Shown here: positions 15,868-21,943 of the stretch, one piece after another | How the letters are laid out: every line of letters begins with the position of its first letter | How positions within the stretch are numbered: the stretch's first letter is position 1 | Assembly (NCBI GenBank): GCA_900538885.1 | Contig: UQAI01000027.1 | Location: 1 to 21,943, forward strand | DNA length: 21,943 nt | Direction of reading: 5' to 3' | Source of the DNA: an uncultured Mollicutes bacterium | Lineage (GTDB): Bacteria > Bacillota_I > Bacilli_A > ML615J-28 > CAG-313 | Notes under the pieces: model-generated | Database searches by the model: none | Told to the model about the DNA's origin: nothing | The model's input: the letters and a program-made list of their open reading frames with translations, nothing else | Program-made: the position numbers and the translations under genes

Positions 15868-15942
15868 TGGAGCAGGTAACCGGAATCGAACCGGCATCTT
15901 CGCCATGGCAAGGCGGTATAATAGCCGTTATACTATACCTGC
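15868..15942 (-). tRNA. tRNA-Gly(GCC)
   Basis: A cloverleaf on the minus strand. The 7-bp acceptor stem is GCAGGTA with TACCTGC, the D-arm is GTAT/ATAC, the anticodon loop TTGCCAT has anticodon GCC between a CGCC/GGCG stem, and the T-arm is GCCGG-TTCGATT-CCGGT. Discriminator T and an encoded CCA end (15868-15870) follow. GCC decodes GGC and GGT glycine codons. The gene has its own promoter and terminator. Confidence 0.96.
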
Positions 15943-15959
15943 ACATCAAATGCATTAAT

Positions 15960-15988
15960 ATTATATCAAATTCTTTGATTATTAGCAA
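15960..15988 (-). promoter_or_regulatory. Promoter of tRNA-Gly
   Basis: TTGCTA (15983-15988), 17 bases, then TATAAT (15960-15965) with TGA before it as an extended -10. The tRNA 5' end is 17 bases beyond the -10. Confidence 0.88.
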
Positions 15989-16011
15989 CTGAAATGCTTA
16001 TTAATATTTAC

Positions 16012-16043
16012 AAAATAAAAACCCTTAAGATTTCTCCTAAGGG
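16012..16043 (-). terminator. Terminator of yebC
   Basis: A 9-bp stem (16035-16043 with 16022-16030, one G-U) closed by a GAAA tetraloop and followed by TTTTTATTTT on the minus strand. Confidence 0.92.
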
Positions 16044-16051
16044 AATTTTTA

Positions 16052-16789
16052 TTATTCTTCGTCTTCTTCAACGCCTTTAACGTTATGGAATACTTCTTGA
16101 ACATCTTCTTCTTCAGCCAATAAATCTAAAAGACGTTTAAATTGTTCCATTTGCTTATCACTTTCAAGTTGAACCCAGTTCATTGGAACCCACGCAATTG
16201 TGTCTTCAATTAAATTAACATCTGGATATGCTTCAAAAATAGCAGCTCTCATTTTTGCATATTCTGTACTTGGAGCATACACAGTAACAACGCCATCTTC
16301 AACTTTGGTATCACTAACATCACAGTCAGCCATTAATAAAGTTTCAAGTATTTCATCTTCACTAAGTTCAGAAGTACTAAATACAGCATTATGAGTAAAA
16401 CTATGTGTAACATTACCACTACTAGCAATCTTACCACCAGTTCTTTGTAAAGCAACCTTTACAGCTGTTTGTGTACGATTTGAATTATCTGATAAACATT
16501 CAACAACAACCATTGAATTACCAGGACCAAAGCCTTCAAGTTGTAATTCAGAATATGATTCCATATTCGCACCTTTAGCTTTGTCTATTGCTCTTTTGAT
16601 AACATCAGCAGTTACTTGTTCTTTTTTTGCCTTTTCAATTTCTTTCTTTAAACTTTGATTTAGATCAGGATCAGGTACTCCACTCTTCGCAGCCATATAT
16701 ATGATACGACTCCATTTGTTGTTAAGTTTTGATTTTGCAGCGGCAGTTTTTGCCATTGATGCAGCACGAACTTCATGTGCTCTTCCCAT
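16052..16789 (-). CDS. yebC: YebC/PmpR-family protein (YeeI type)
   Basis: 245 residues, normal length. The N-terminus MGRAHEVRAASMAKTAAAK and the segment IYMAAKSGVPDPDLNQSL match the Firmicutes YeeI (YebC_II) subgroup rather than the AGHSKW type. The middle LEGFGPGNSMVVVECLSDN and RTGGKIASSGNV are family hallmarks. The C-terminus is very acidic (VEEDEE). Older annotations call the family transcriptional regulators. More recent work, as I recall, links YebC proteins to ribosomes stalled at proline-rich stretches, which makes a translation role the better guess. The start at 16789 follows AGGAGAG by about ten bases; the longer frame has no ribosome site. Single-gene unit. Confidence 0.95.
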   Translation of the reverse strand: MGRAHEVRAASMAKTAAAKSKLNNKWSRIIYMAAKSGVPDPDLNQSLKKEIEKAKKEQVTADVIKRAIDKAKGANMESYSELQLEGFGPGNSMVVVECLSDNSNRTQTAVKVALQRTGGKIASSGNVTHSFTHNAVFSTSELSEDEILETLLMADCDVSDTKVEDGVVTVYAPSTEYAKMRAAIFEAYPDVNLIEDTIAWVPMNWVQLESDKQMEQFKRLLDLLAEEEDVQEVFHNVKGVEEDEE

Positions 16790-16825
16790 ATTTTTCACTC
16801 TCCTGACATTTTTAAATATCAACTT

Positions 16826-16834
16826 ATTATAGCA
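16826..16834 (-). promoter_or_regulatory. Extended -10 of yebC
   Basis: TGCTATAAT on the minus strand, with a weak TTTATT 17 bases upstream (16849-16854). Confidence 0.75.
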
Positions 16835-16896
16835 TATTTTATTATGTTAATAAAGTAATTTGTATATTTTTTTCATATATATTATTTAGTTATATA

Positions 16897-18099
16897 TTAT
16901 TTGGTAATCTTAATTTGATTATTCTCAATAAATGCTAATACATTTTTGCGTCTTGCGTTATTTTCATTAGATAACCCTTTATCATTTGTAAGAGCGTCTA
17001 CCTTAGGTGAAATAATTTCAACTTGTTTACGGTTTAGATTATTATCAATAATTGCTTTTAAGCCTTTTAACATTGCTTTGTAAATAGCAGTATACGTGTC
17101 TTCATCTGAATTTGTGTAGTTTCCACCACCACCATTAATTGTAGTATCTTCTATTTTATAGTTCCAACTATATGTGCCATCATTATTTTTAATTGGGGTG
17201 ACATTTAATTTCACAGGACCTGTACCTAAGTCTTTAACTGATTTTGTATCAACAAGTTTTGATATAGTTTTTTTAAGTTTACGATAATCTCCGATTTTTA
17301 TTTCATTAACATCTTCACTTAAATTAATTGTTCCCGTCGCAACATCCATTACCATGAAACCTTTTTTGGCTATTTCTTGTTTTGTAACAGTTAATTCCTG
17401 ATACATTCTATCATAGACTTCAATCTTTTTACCACCAATGAAATCATCTAAACCTTTTAGGAAGGCATTTAAATAGTCTTCATATCTAGTGTCAAAACAG
17501 TATTCTCTCAATGAATAGTAAAGTAATACTTCGATGATGTATCCAGATATTTGATTTATTTTTTGTTCATCACGGTAATATTTAATAATTTGAACAGCAT
17601 TTCTAAAGTATGTGTAATCTCTATTAGCAAGTTCAACAAATTGAATACGTTTCTTTTCATTTTCACTTAGGTAGATGGTAGGTAAATCTTCAATACCATT
17701 TACATCATTATAGTAAACGATTATGTTAATTGTATCTTCACCTAGTTTGAATGTTATTACGTTCTTTAACTCATCAAACTTGATATCACTACTTTTAGTG
17801 ATTTCTGGAATTTCACAAATAATAGCATTAATGATTTCATTGGTTATTACTTTATTTGTTAATGAAAATACTTTTTTAACTATCGGTTCTACTACTACAA
17901 CCATGTCATAACTATTATTACTATTTAGCATTGTCCCTTTCGCAAAGCTTCCTGCTTTAAAATAATCTACTAATTTGTAGTAATCATGATGTTTATCGAG
18001 AATGTTTTTTATATAATCAAACTTTTCTTGGATTTTTTCTTTTTGTATTTTTGTTACTTCTTGTTCGCTAACAAGTTTTCTAAATTCTTTTTCAGTCAT
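16897..18099 (-). CDS. Nucleotidyltransferase-fold protein with degenerate active site
   Basis: 400 residues. The GS...GT motif of polymerase-beta-type/OAS-like nucleotidyltransferases is clear (AGSFAKGTML, residues 49-58), followed by SYDMVVVVE. Only the first metal aspartate (Asp65) is present: the second position is Val67. The later strand, which should supply the third carboxylate, reads DTINIIVYY with Asn125. The pattern GTML..N..D-h-V-V also resembles the catalytically dead DZF domain of NF45/NF90, as does the helical part (ELANRDYTYFRNAVQIIKYY, then SGYIIEVLLYYSL, 156-197). Residues ~295-400 form a separate alpha/beta domain (TYSWNYKIED, GGGGNYTN, then a helix), perhaps RNase H-like or dsRBD-like, without clear catalytic residues. 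AGGAGG precedes the ATG by ten bases. It stands alone, with no effector gene beside it. Confidence 0.75.
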   Translation of the reverse strand: MTEKEFRKLVSEQEVTKIQKEKIQEKFDYIKNILDKHHDYYKLVDYFKAGSFAKGTMLNSNNSYDMVVVVEPIVKKVFSLTNKVITNEIINAIICEIPEITKSSDIKFDELKNVITFKLGEDTINIIVYYNDVNGIEDLPTIYLSENEKKRIQFVELANRDYTYFRNAVQIIKYYRDEQKINQISGYIIEVLLYYSLREYCFDTRYEDYLNAFLKGLDDFIGGKKIEVYDRMYQELTVTKQEIAKKGFMVMDVATGTINLSEDVNEIKIGDYRKLKKTISKLVDTKSVKDLGTGPVKLNVTPIKNNDGTYSWNYKIEDTTINGGGGNYTNSDEDTYTAIYKAMLKGLKAIIDNNLNRKQVEIISPKVDALTNDKGLSNENNARRKNVLAFIENNQIKITK

Positions 18100-18150
18100 A
18101 TCCGCTAATACCTCCTATACTTGTATCCTATTACTTGAATATCTATGTTT

Positions 18151-18159
18151 ATTATATCA
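18151..18159 (-). promoter_or_regulatory. Extended -10 of the nucleotidyltransferase-fold gene
   Basis: TGATATAAT on the minus strand, about 50 bases before the ATG at 18099. This leader is longer than most in the window. No clear -35. Confidence 0.7.
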
Positions 18160-18206
18160 TATTTTAAAAAAGTTTTTAGCGATAATGCATAAACCATATA
18201 TGTTGA

Positions 18207-18235
18207 AAGAAAAAGGACTCTTTTTACAAGTCCTT
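18207..18235 (-). terminator. Terminator of the typA-PHP operon
   Basis: A 7-bp stem (AAGGACT at 18229-18235 on the minus strand, AGTCCTT at 18213-18219) followed by TTTCTTT. The PHP gene stop (18234-18236) overlaps the stem. Confidence 0.85.
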
Positions 18236-19034
18236 AAATAGCGTATGTATAGTGTTTTCTTTTTATAAAATATGATAATTTATTAAAACCATGTCGCTTT
18301 AAGATATTTATATACTCATTTCTTGTTTGATAGTAGTTTTCATAAGTTTCTTCATTATGACTATCAGAAGAAAGAGTTATGTTTTTTCCCCCTTCCTCAT
18401 AATACCAATCAAGAATTGTATTAAGATGTTTATGATCAATCATATTTTCTACTTTCATATTAATTTCAAGAGTTTTATTTTTTTCAATTAATATTTTAAA
18501 AATTGTTCTAACCTCTTTTTCATACGTATTAATTGTAACCGCATTATCTAATAAATAAGCTGTTTTAAATCCAAAATCAAAATGGCTTAAAACATCAAAG
18601 TCACTAAAGTTACCAAGTGCATCTAAAATATTATTAAAGTATGTTTTTAACATCTTAGGTATCCCTTCTCTAATAAAGCCTTTTTGTTCATAATAATCAT
18701 AGAAACCATTATCATGAACACTTAAATTGACAACATCAAATGAATTTGAATCAATCACATCTTGCATTTTAGATATATATTCATTTCTATATCCTAGTTC
18801 GACACCTAAAAGAGGAATGCAGTTTGTATATTTTTTGTGTAAGTCATTTAATTCCTTTTTTAGTTTCTGATAATCAACAGTCCAATCTTGATTATTACAA
18901 ACACAGTTAAAGTCTATGTGTTCAGTAGTTATAAAGTATTTACAATTATATTTAGTGCATATTTTGTAGTATTCTTCAAGACTAGCTTTTGAATCTAGTG
19001 AATATTTAGTGTGACAATGTTGATCATGTAACAT
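18234..19034 (-). CDS. PHP-domain phosphoesterase (HisK/HisJ-like)
   Basis: 266 residues with the PHP metal-binding pattern: HCH at residues 6-8, TTEHIDF with His39, LLGVELGYR with Glu79, LSVHD, LSHFDFGF, and the C-terminal SSDSH. This is the layout of histidinol-phosphate phosphatases of the HisK type. No histidine biosynthesis gene is nearby, so it could instead hydrolyse another phosphate ester. The ribosome site AGGTGAT overlaps the typA stop codon and lies six bases before the ATG at 19034. An in-frame GTG at 19043 is part of that site. Second gene of an operon with typA. Confidence 0.88.
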   Translation of the reverse strand: MLHDQHCHTKYSLDSKASLEEYYKICTKYNCKYFITTEHIDFNCVCNNQDWTVDYQKLKKELNDLHKKYTNCIPLLGVELGYRNEYISKMQDVIDSNSFDVVNLSVHDNGFYDYYEQKGFIREGIPKMLKTYFNNILDALGNFSDFDVLSHFDFGFKTAYLLDNAVTINTYEKEVRTIFKILIEKNKTLEINMKVENMIDHKHLNTILDWYYEEGGKNITLSSDSHNEETYENYYQTRNEYINILKRHGFNKLSYFIKRKHYTYAI

Positions 19035-19043
19035 ATATATCAC

Positions 19044-20867
19044 CTAGTGTTTACTTGGTTTTGTGCTGTCAAATTTCTTTCTTTCAACAGTGTCTAGAAT
19101 ACGTTTACGTAATCTTATGCTTTTTGGAGTTATTTCTACTAATTCATCATCATCTATGAAATCTAGATAATTCTCAAGAGTTAATACTCTTGGTTTTTTC
19201 AAGACAACTGTTGTGTCTTTAGTTGAACTTCTTTGGTTGGTTTGTTGTTTTTCTCTTGTAATATTAACTGCTAAATCTTCTTCACGATTACATTCACCAA
19301 CTATCATACCTTCATATACGGTAGTACCAGGTTCAATGAAAAGTTCACCACGATCTTCAATTCCGCCACAGGCATAGGCTGTAGCCATACCTGAGTTAAA
19401 TGATACTAGAACACCAAGTTTACGTCCAATAAAGGCATCTGGGGTAATCTTTCTATAATCTAGGAAATAGTGATTAATAATACCATAACCATGAGTTACG
19501 CTTAAGAATTCATTCATGAAGCCAATTAATCCTTTTGAAGGCATATGATAAATTAATCTAGTTTGTCCTTCATGACTTGACATTGTATCAAGAATGCCTC
19601 TTCTGCTACCTAGCATTTCAATAGCAGGGCCTATATATTCATCAGGTACATCTACTTGAACAAATTCATATGGTTCACAAGTTTCACCATCAATTTCCTT
19701 TAAAATAACACGTGGTTTAGATACTTGAAATTCATAACCTTCACGACGCATATTTTCAATCAATATTGATAAATGAAGTTCGCCACGACCGGATACAATC
19801 CATTCTTCTTTATTTCCTATACGTTCTACTCTTAAACTTACATCCTTTTGGGTTTCACGATATAATCTTTCCTCTATTTTACGGGCTGTTACAAACTCGC
19901 CTTCAAGTCCACTCATTGGACTAGTATTAGTACCAAAATTCATTTGAACTGTTGGCTCACCAACCTTAATTAAGGGTAACGCTTCATCACAGCCTACTTC
20001 ACAAACTGTTTCACCGACATATATATCAGGAAGACCAGCGATTGCGATAATATCACCTGCTTCAGCTTCTTCTACTTCAATTCGTTTTAGCCCCATAAAT
20101 GAGAATAATTTTTGAATTCTAAACTGTTTTATTGACTTATCAATTCTAATACATGATACATTCTGATTTACTTTTACTTTACCACTTACAACACGACCAA
20201 TACCAATACGACCTACATATTCATTATAGTCAAGAAGGGCAGGTTGAAATCTAAATGGTTTATCAAGTTCAACTTTAGGATCAGGAATTTCACTTAAGAT
20301 CATGTCGAGTAATACTTCCATACCCGGTTTTTGCGTTGTAATATCCGGAGATAAACTTGATGTATCTTGAATGGCTGAAACATAAACAACAGGGAATTCT
20401 AATTGATCATCATCAGCTCCAAGTTCAATAAATAAATCTATTACTTCATCTACTACCTCAAGTGGGCGAGCAGCCTCACGATCAATCTTGTTAATTACAA
20501 CAATTGGCTTTAAATGATGTTCTAATGCTTTTTGTAAAACAAATCTTGTTTGTGGCATTGTTCCTTCATACGCATCAACAACAAGTAATACACCATCAAC
20601 CATTCCCATTATTCTTTCTACTTCACCACTAAAATCAGCATGACCTGGAGTATCTAAAATGTTAATCTTATATCCTTTATAATTGATTGCGGTGGTTTTA
20701 GCAAGAATTGTTATTCCTCTTTCTCTTTCGATATCATTAGAGTCCATTGCTCTTTCAGCAACTTGTTCATTTGATCTAAATGTTGAAGATGAAGAAAGTA
20801 GTGTATCTACTAATGTTGTTTTTCCATGGTCTACATGGGCTATAATTGCAATATTTTTTATTTTCAT
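19044..20867 (-). CDS. typA: Ribosome-associated GTPase TypA/BipA
   Basis: 607 residues, full length. GTPase motifs are all intact: AHVDHGKT (10-17), RGITI (50-54), DTPGH (72-76), NKID (126-129) and SAI (164-166). EF-G-like domains follow: domain II (GRIGIGRVVSGKV), the III/V region (SGRGELHLSILIENMRREG), and the BipA-specific C-terminus (SFNSGMATAYACGG, then LTLENYLDFIDDDELVEITP, IRLRKR). TypA binds 70S ribosomes and aids ribosome assembly and stress adaptation, especially in the cold. AGAGGTGA precedes the ATG at 20867. A 79-base leader with a terminator-like hairpin separates it from a consensus promoter. Confidence 0.97.
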   Translation of the reverse strand: MKIKNIAIIAHVDHGKTTLVDTLLSSSSTFRSNEQVAERAMDSNDIERERGITILAKTTAINYKGYKINILDTPGHADFSGEVERIMGMVDGVLLVVDAYEGTMPQTRFVLQKALEHHLKPIVVINKIDREAARPLEVVDEVIDLFIELGADDDQLEFPVVYVSAIQDTSSLSPDITTQKPGMEVLLDMILSEIPDPKVELDKPFRFQPALLDYNEYVGRIGIGRVVSGKVKVNQNVSCIRIDKSIKQFRIQKLFSFMGLKRIEVEEAEAGDIIAIAGLPDIYVGETVCEVGCDEALPLIKVGEPTVQMNFGTNTSPMSGLEGEFVTARKIEERLYRETQKDVSLRVERIGNKEEWIVSGRGELHLSILIENMRREGYEFQVSKPRVILKEIDGETCEPYEFVQVDVPDEYIGPAIEMLGSRRGILDTMSSHEGQTRLIYHMPSKGLIGFMNEFLSVTHGYGIINHYFLDYRKITPDAFIGRKLGVLVSFNSGMATAYACGGIEDRGELFIEPGTTVYEGMIVGECNREEDLAVNITREKQQTNQRSSTKDTTVVLKKPRVLTLENYLDFIDDDELVEITPKSIRLRKRILDTVERKKFDSTKPSKH

Positions 20868-20882
20868 TATGTCACCTCTTAA

Positions 20883-20937
20883 TAAGAAAAAGCTATTAGT
20901 TTAAGAACAAAGTTTGTGGTTCTTATCCTACTAGCTT
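20883..20937 (-). promoter_or_regulatory. Terminator-like hairpin in the typA leader (possible attenuator)
   Basis: On the minus strand an outer stem (AAGCTA with TAGCTT, extended by TAG/CTA after one mismatch) encloses an inner 7-bp stem (TAAGAAC with GTTCTTA, 20919-20925 and 20902-20908). TTTTTCTT follows directly, about ten bases before the ribosome site of typA. It could end transcripts from the upstream membrane-protein gene, attenuate typA, or both. Confidence 0.7.
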
Positions 20938-20952
20938 CTTTAAACCTTGACT

Positions 20953-20981
20953 ATTATACACTATTTGTATATTTTTGTCAA
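20953..20981 (-). promoter_or_regulatory. Perfect-consensus promoter of typA
   Basis: TTGACA (20976-20981) and TATAAT (20953-20958) with exactly 17 bases between them, the only full consensus pair in the window. It sits directly after the stop codon of the upstream gene. Confidence 0.92.
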
Positions 20982-20991
20982 AAAGATTATA

Positions 20992-21807
20992 CTATTTTTC
21001 TATTTGTTTACGATTATTAAATAATAGCACAACGATACCACCAAATATCATTATGATTCCCCCAAGAATAATTGAAACAGGATTTTGATATATAAATGAT
21101 ACAGCTCTATATATAGGAATGTTTCTCAAATTAAAAGCTCTAACAATCTCATCCATAATATTAATAATTGGAACAAAATTTAAAACCATTAAACTCCCTA
21201 CTGCTATTAGAGTGACACTTGTAAGCTTGCCAAGTTTCATTGGTTCTTCCCCTGTTTTGTTCTTAATTAAATTATTAATCGAAACGAAAACAAAAATATA
21301 AACCAAAAGTTGTACTAATTCAAATATTGTGAATATTACAATTGATAAAATCACAGTACCTACAACTGATAATGAGTCAATTGAAGTTGCATAATTTGTA
21401 TTTAGCGCAAGCATTATGATTCCACCTACTAAATGTAGGACAACAACAATCCCCAGAACCACGATAACGCATCTTAATGCTTTAAAGCCCAAAAGATTAA
21501 TTTCATGTTTTCCATGAGCGGTTGAAAAGATTGCCCATATTGCGATACAACCAATAATATTAGGAACAAATCTAGTAACAACTAATGCAATCCAACTAAC
21601 ACTTTGGAAAAATACAGAGCCATCACACGCTGTAATACTTACAAATCCTGCAAATAGATCAAGAGATACAAATATTGTAAGAAGTATCGCAATAGTTCTT
21701 ATAAATCCAGAACCAAATGTTTTTCCAATTCTTTCTCTTCTTACTAAATTCTTTTTATGCACATCTTGAAGTTGATCGCTTTCTACTACGTTTACATCAT
21801 TTTCCAT
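20992..21807 (-). CDS. Six-helix membrane protein of unknown function
   Basis: 271 residues. A polar N-terminal ~33 residues is followed by about six membrane helices (roughly 36-58, 70-95, 109-134, 148-177, 194-216 and 243-263) and a short basic C-terminal tail (NNRKQIEK). No catalytic or transporter motif is recognisable, so no function is proposed. The start is well supported: AGGAGGT lies five bases before the ATG at 21807. There is no clear terminator immediately after the gene, so its transcripts may end at the hairpin in the typA leader. Confidence 0.82.
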   Translation of the reverse strand: MENDVNVVESDQLQDVHKKNLVRRERIGKTFGSGFIRTIAILLTIFVSLDLFAGFVSITACDGSVFFQSVSWIALVVTRFVPNIIGCIAIWAIFSTAHGKHEINLLGFKALRCVIVVLGIVVVLHLVGGIIMLALNTNYATSIDSLSVVGTVILSIVIFTIFELVQLLVYIFVFVSINNLIKNKTGEEPMKLGKLTSVTLIAVGSLMVLNFVPIINIMDEIVRAFNLRNIPIYRAVSFIYQNPVSIILGGIIMIFGGIVVLLFNNRKQIEK

Positions 21808-21830
21808 ATAATACCTCCTAGGATACCTAT

Positions 21831-21859
21831 ATTTTACTATATATATTTTATTTTGTAAA
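21831..21859 (-). promoter_or_regulatory. Promoter of the six-helix membrane protein gene
   Basis: TTTACA (21854-21859), 17 bases, then TAAAAT (21831-21836) on the minus strand, 24 bases before the ATG. Confidence 0.7.
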
Positions 21860-21861
21860 TA

Positions 21862-21933
21862 GACAAACCCTTTTTTTTGTCCTATATTTGTTCGTGTACA
21901 CTAGATTGTGTACACGAACACTGACGGTTTGTC
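21862..21933. repeat. Nested inverted repeat at the window edge
   Basis: A perfect 12-bp inverted repeat (TGTTCGTGTACA at 21889-21900 and its complement at 21909-21920, 8-base loop) is enclosed by a perfect 8-bp inverted repeat (GACAAACC at 21862-21869, GGTTTGTC at 21926-21933). No T-run follows on either strand, so it is not a typical terminator. The role is unknown. Confidence 0.8.
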
Positions 21934-21943
21934 AATCATCGTA

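Noticed and set aside
15802..15906. N-terminal extension of the TfoX-like protein to 15906
   Set aside because: It would run through a terminator and the tRNA-Gly gene. AAAGGAG marks the start at 15801.
16897..18099. A CBASS-type anti-phage system based on the nucleotidyltransferase-fold protein
   Set aside because: Active-site carboxylates appear missing and the neighbours (yebC, PHP phosphoesterase) are housekeeping genes. No effector, Cap2/Cap3-like or HORMA/TRIP13 gene is present.
21862..21933. Nested palindrome as a rho-independent terminator
   Set aside because: The sequence following the hairpin is not T-rich on either strand; the T-run lies on the wrong side.
1..21943. Mycoplasma genetic code (TGA as tryptophan)
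   Set aside because: Several well-defined genes end in TGA at the expected length (psuG, the nitroreductase, the YtxK-like gene), and tryptophan is encoded by TGG.

Overview
The window is strongly AT-rich and coding-dense, with no gene-free stretch over 300 bases. It reads like a chromosomal segment of a small-genome, low-GC Firmicutes (Bacilli) bacterium, perhaps an RF39, Erysipelotrichales or Acholeplasma-related lineage. Gene content points there: ytfI-ytfJ, a ytxK-type methyltransferase, a YeeI-type YebC, TypA, Gram-positive signal peptides and a lipobox. TGA is used as a stop codon by several genes, so the Mycoplasma code does not apply. The lipoprotein amidase suggests that the cell, or its neighbours, has peptidoglycan. 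The taxonomic placement is an inference from gene content only.

Layout. 1-2209 (minus): two adjoining exported proteins, one cut by the window edge and one 648-residue protein with Ig-like and beta-propeller-like parts and a C-terminal anchor. 2285-4574 (minus): a BaiN/HI0933-type flavoprotein followed by a YtxK-like methyltransferase. 4683-5507 (plus): an MBL-fold hydrolase. 5519-6494 (minus): ytfI-ytfJ. 6575-7315 (plus): YidD with a long unknown C-terminal extension. 7335-8758 (minus): two RNA-modification genes, TrmH-family and RsuA-family. 8877-9593 (plus): a GDPD-fold protein that has lost its catalytic residues. 9616-14865 (minus): an apparent four-gene operon of metallophosphatase with SH3-like tail, repeat-bearing lipoprotein amidase, PsuG and a small membrane protein. 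14993-15538 (plus): nitroreductase. 15505-16789 (minus): TfoX-N protein, tRNA-Gly(GCC) and YebC. 16897-18099 (minus): a degenerate nucleotidyltransferase-fold protein. 18234-20867 (minus): typA followed by a PHP phosphoesterase, behind a consensus promoter and a terminator-like leader hairpin. 20992-21807 (minus): a six-helix membrane protein. The last ~80 bases hold a nested inverted repeat.

Transcription signals are unusually readable. Nine promoters carry a TGnTATAAT extended -10, and most lie only 16-26 bases from a start codon, so leaders are very short. Intrinsic terminators often overlap the stop codon of the gene they end, and three are shared by convergent genes. This fits a compacted genome.

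The most interesting items are the degenerate nucleotidyltransferase (16897-18099), the GDPD pseudoenzyme (8877-9593), the extended YidD, the leader hairpin before typA, and the phosphatase-amidase-PsuG operon. I did not find a clear multi-gene defence or mobile system.
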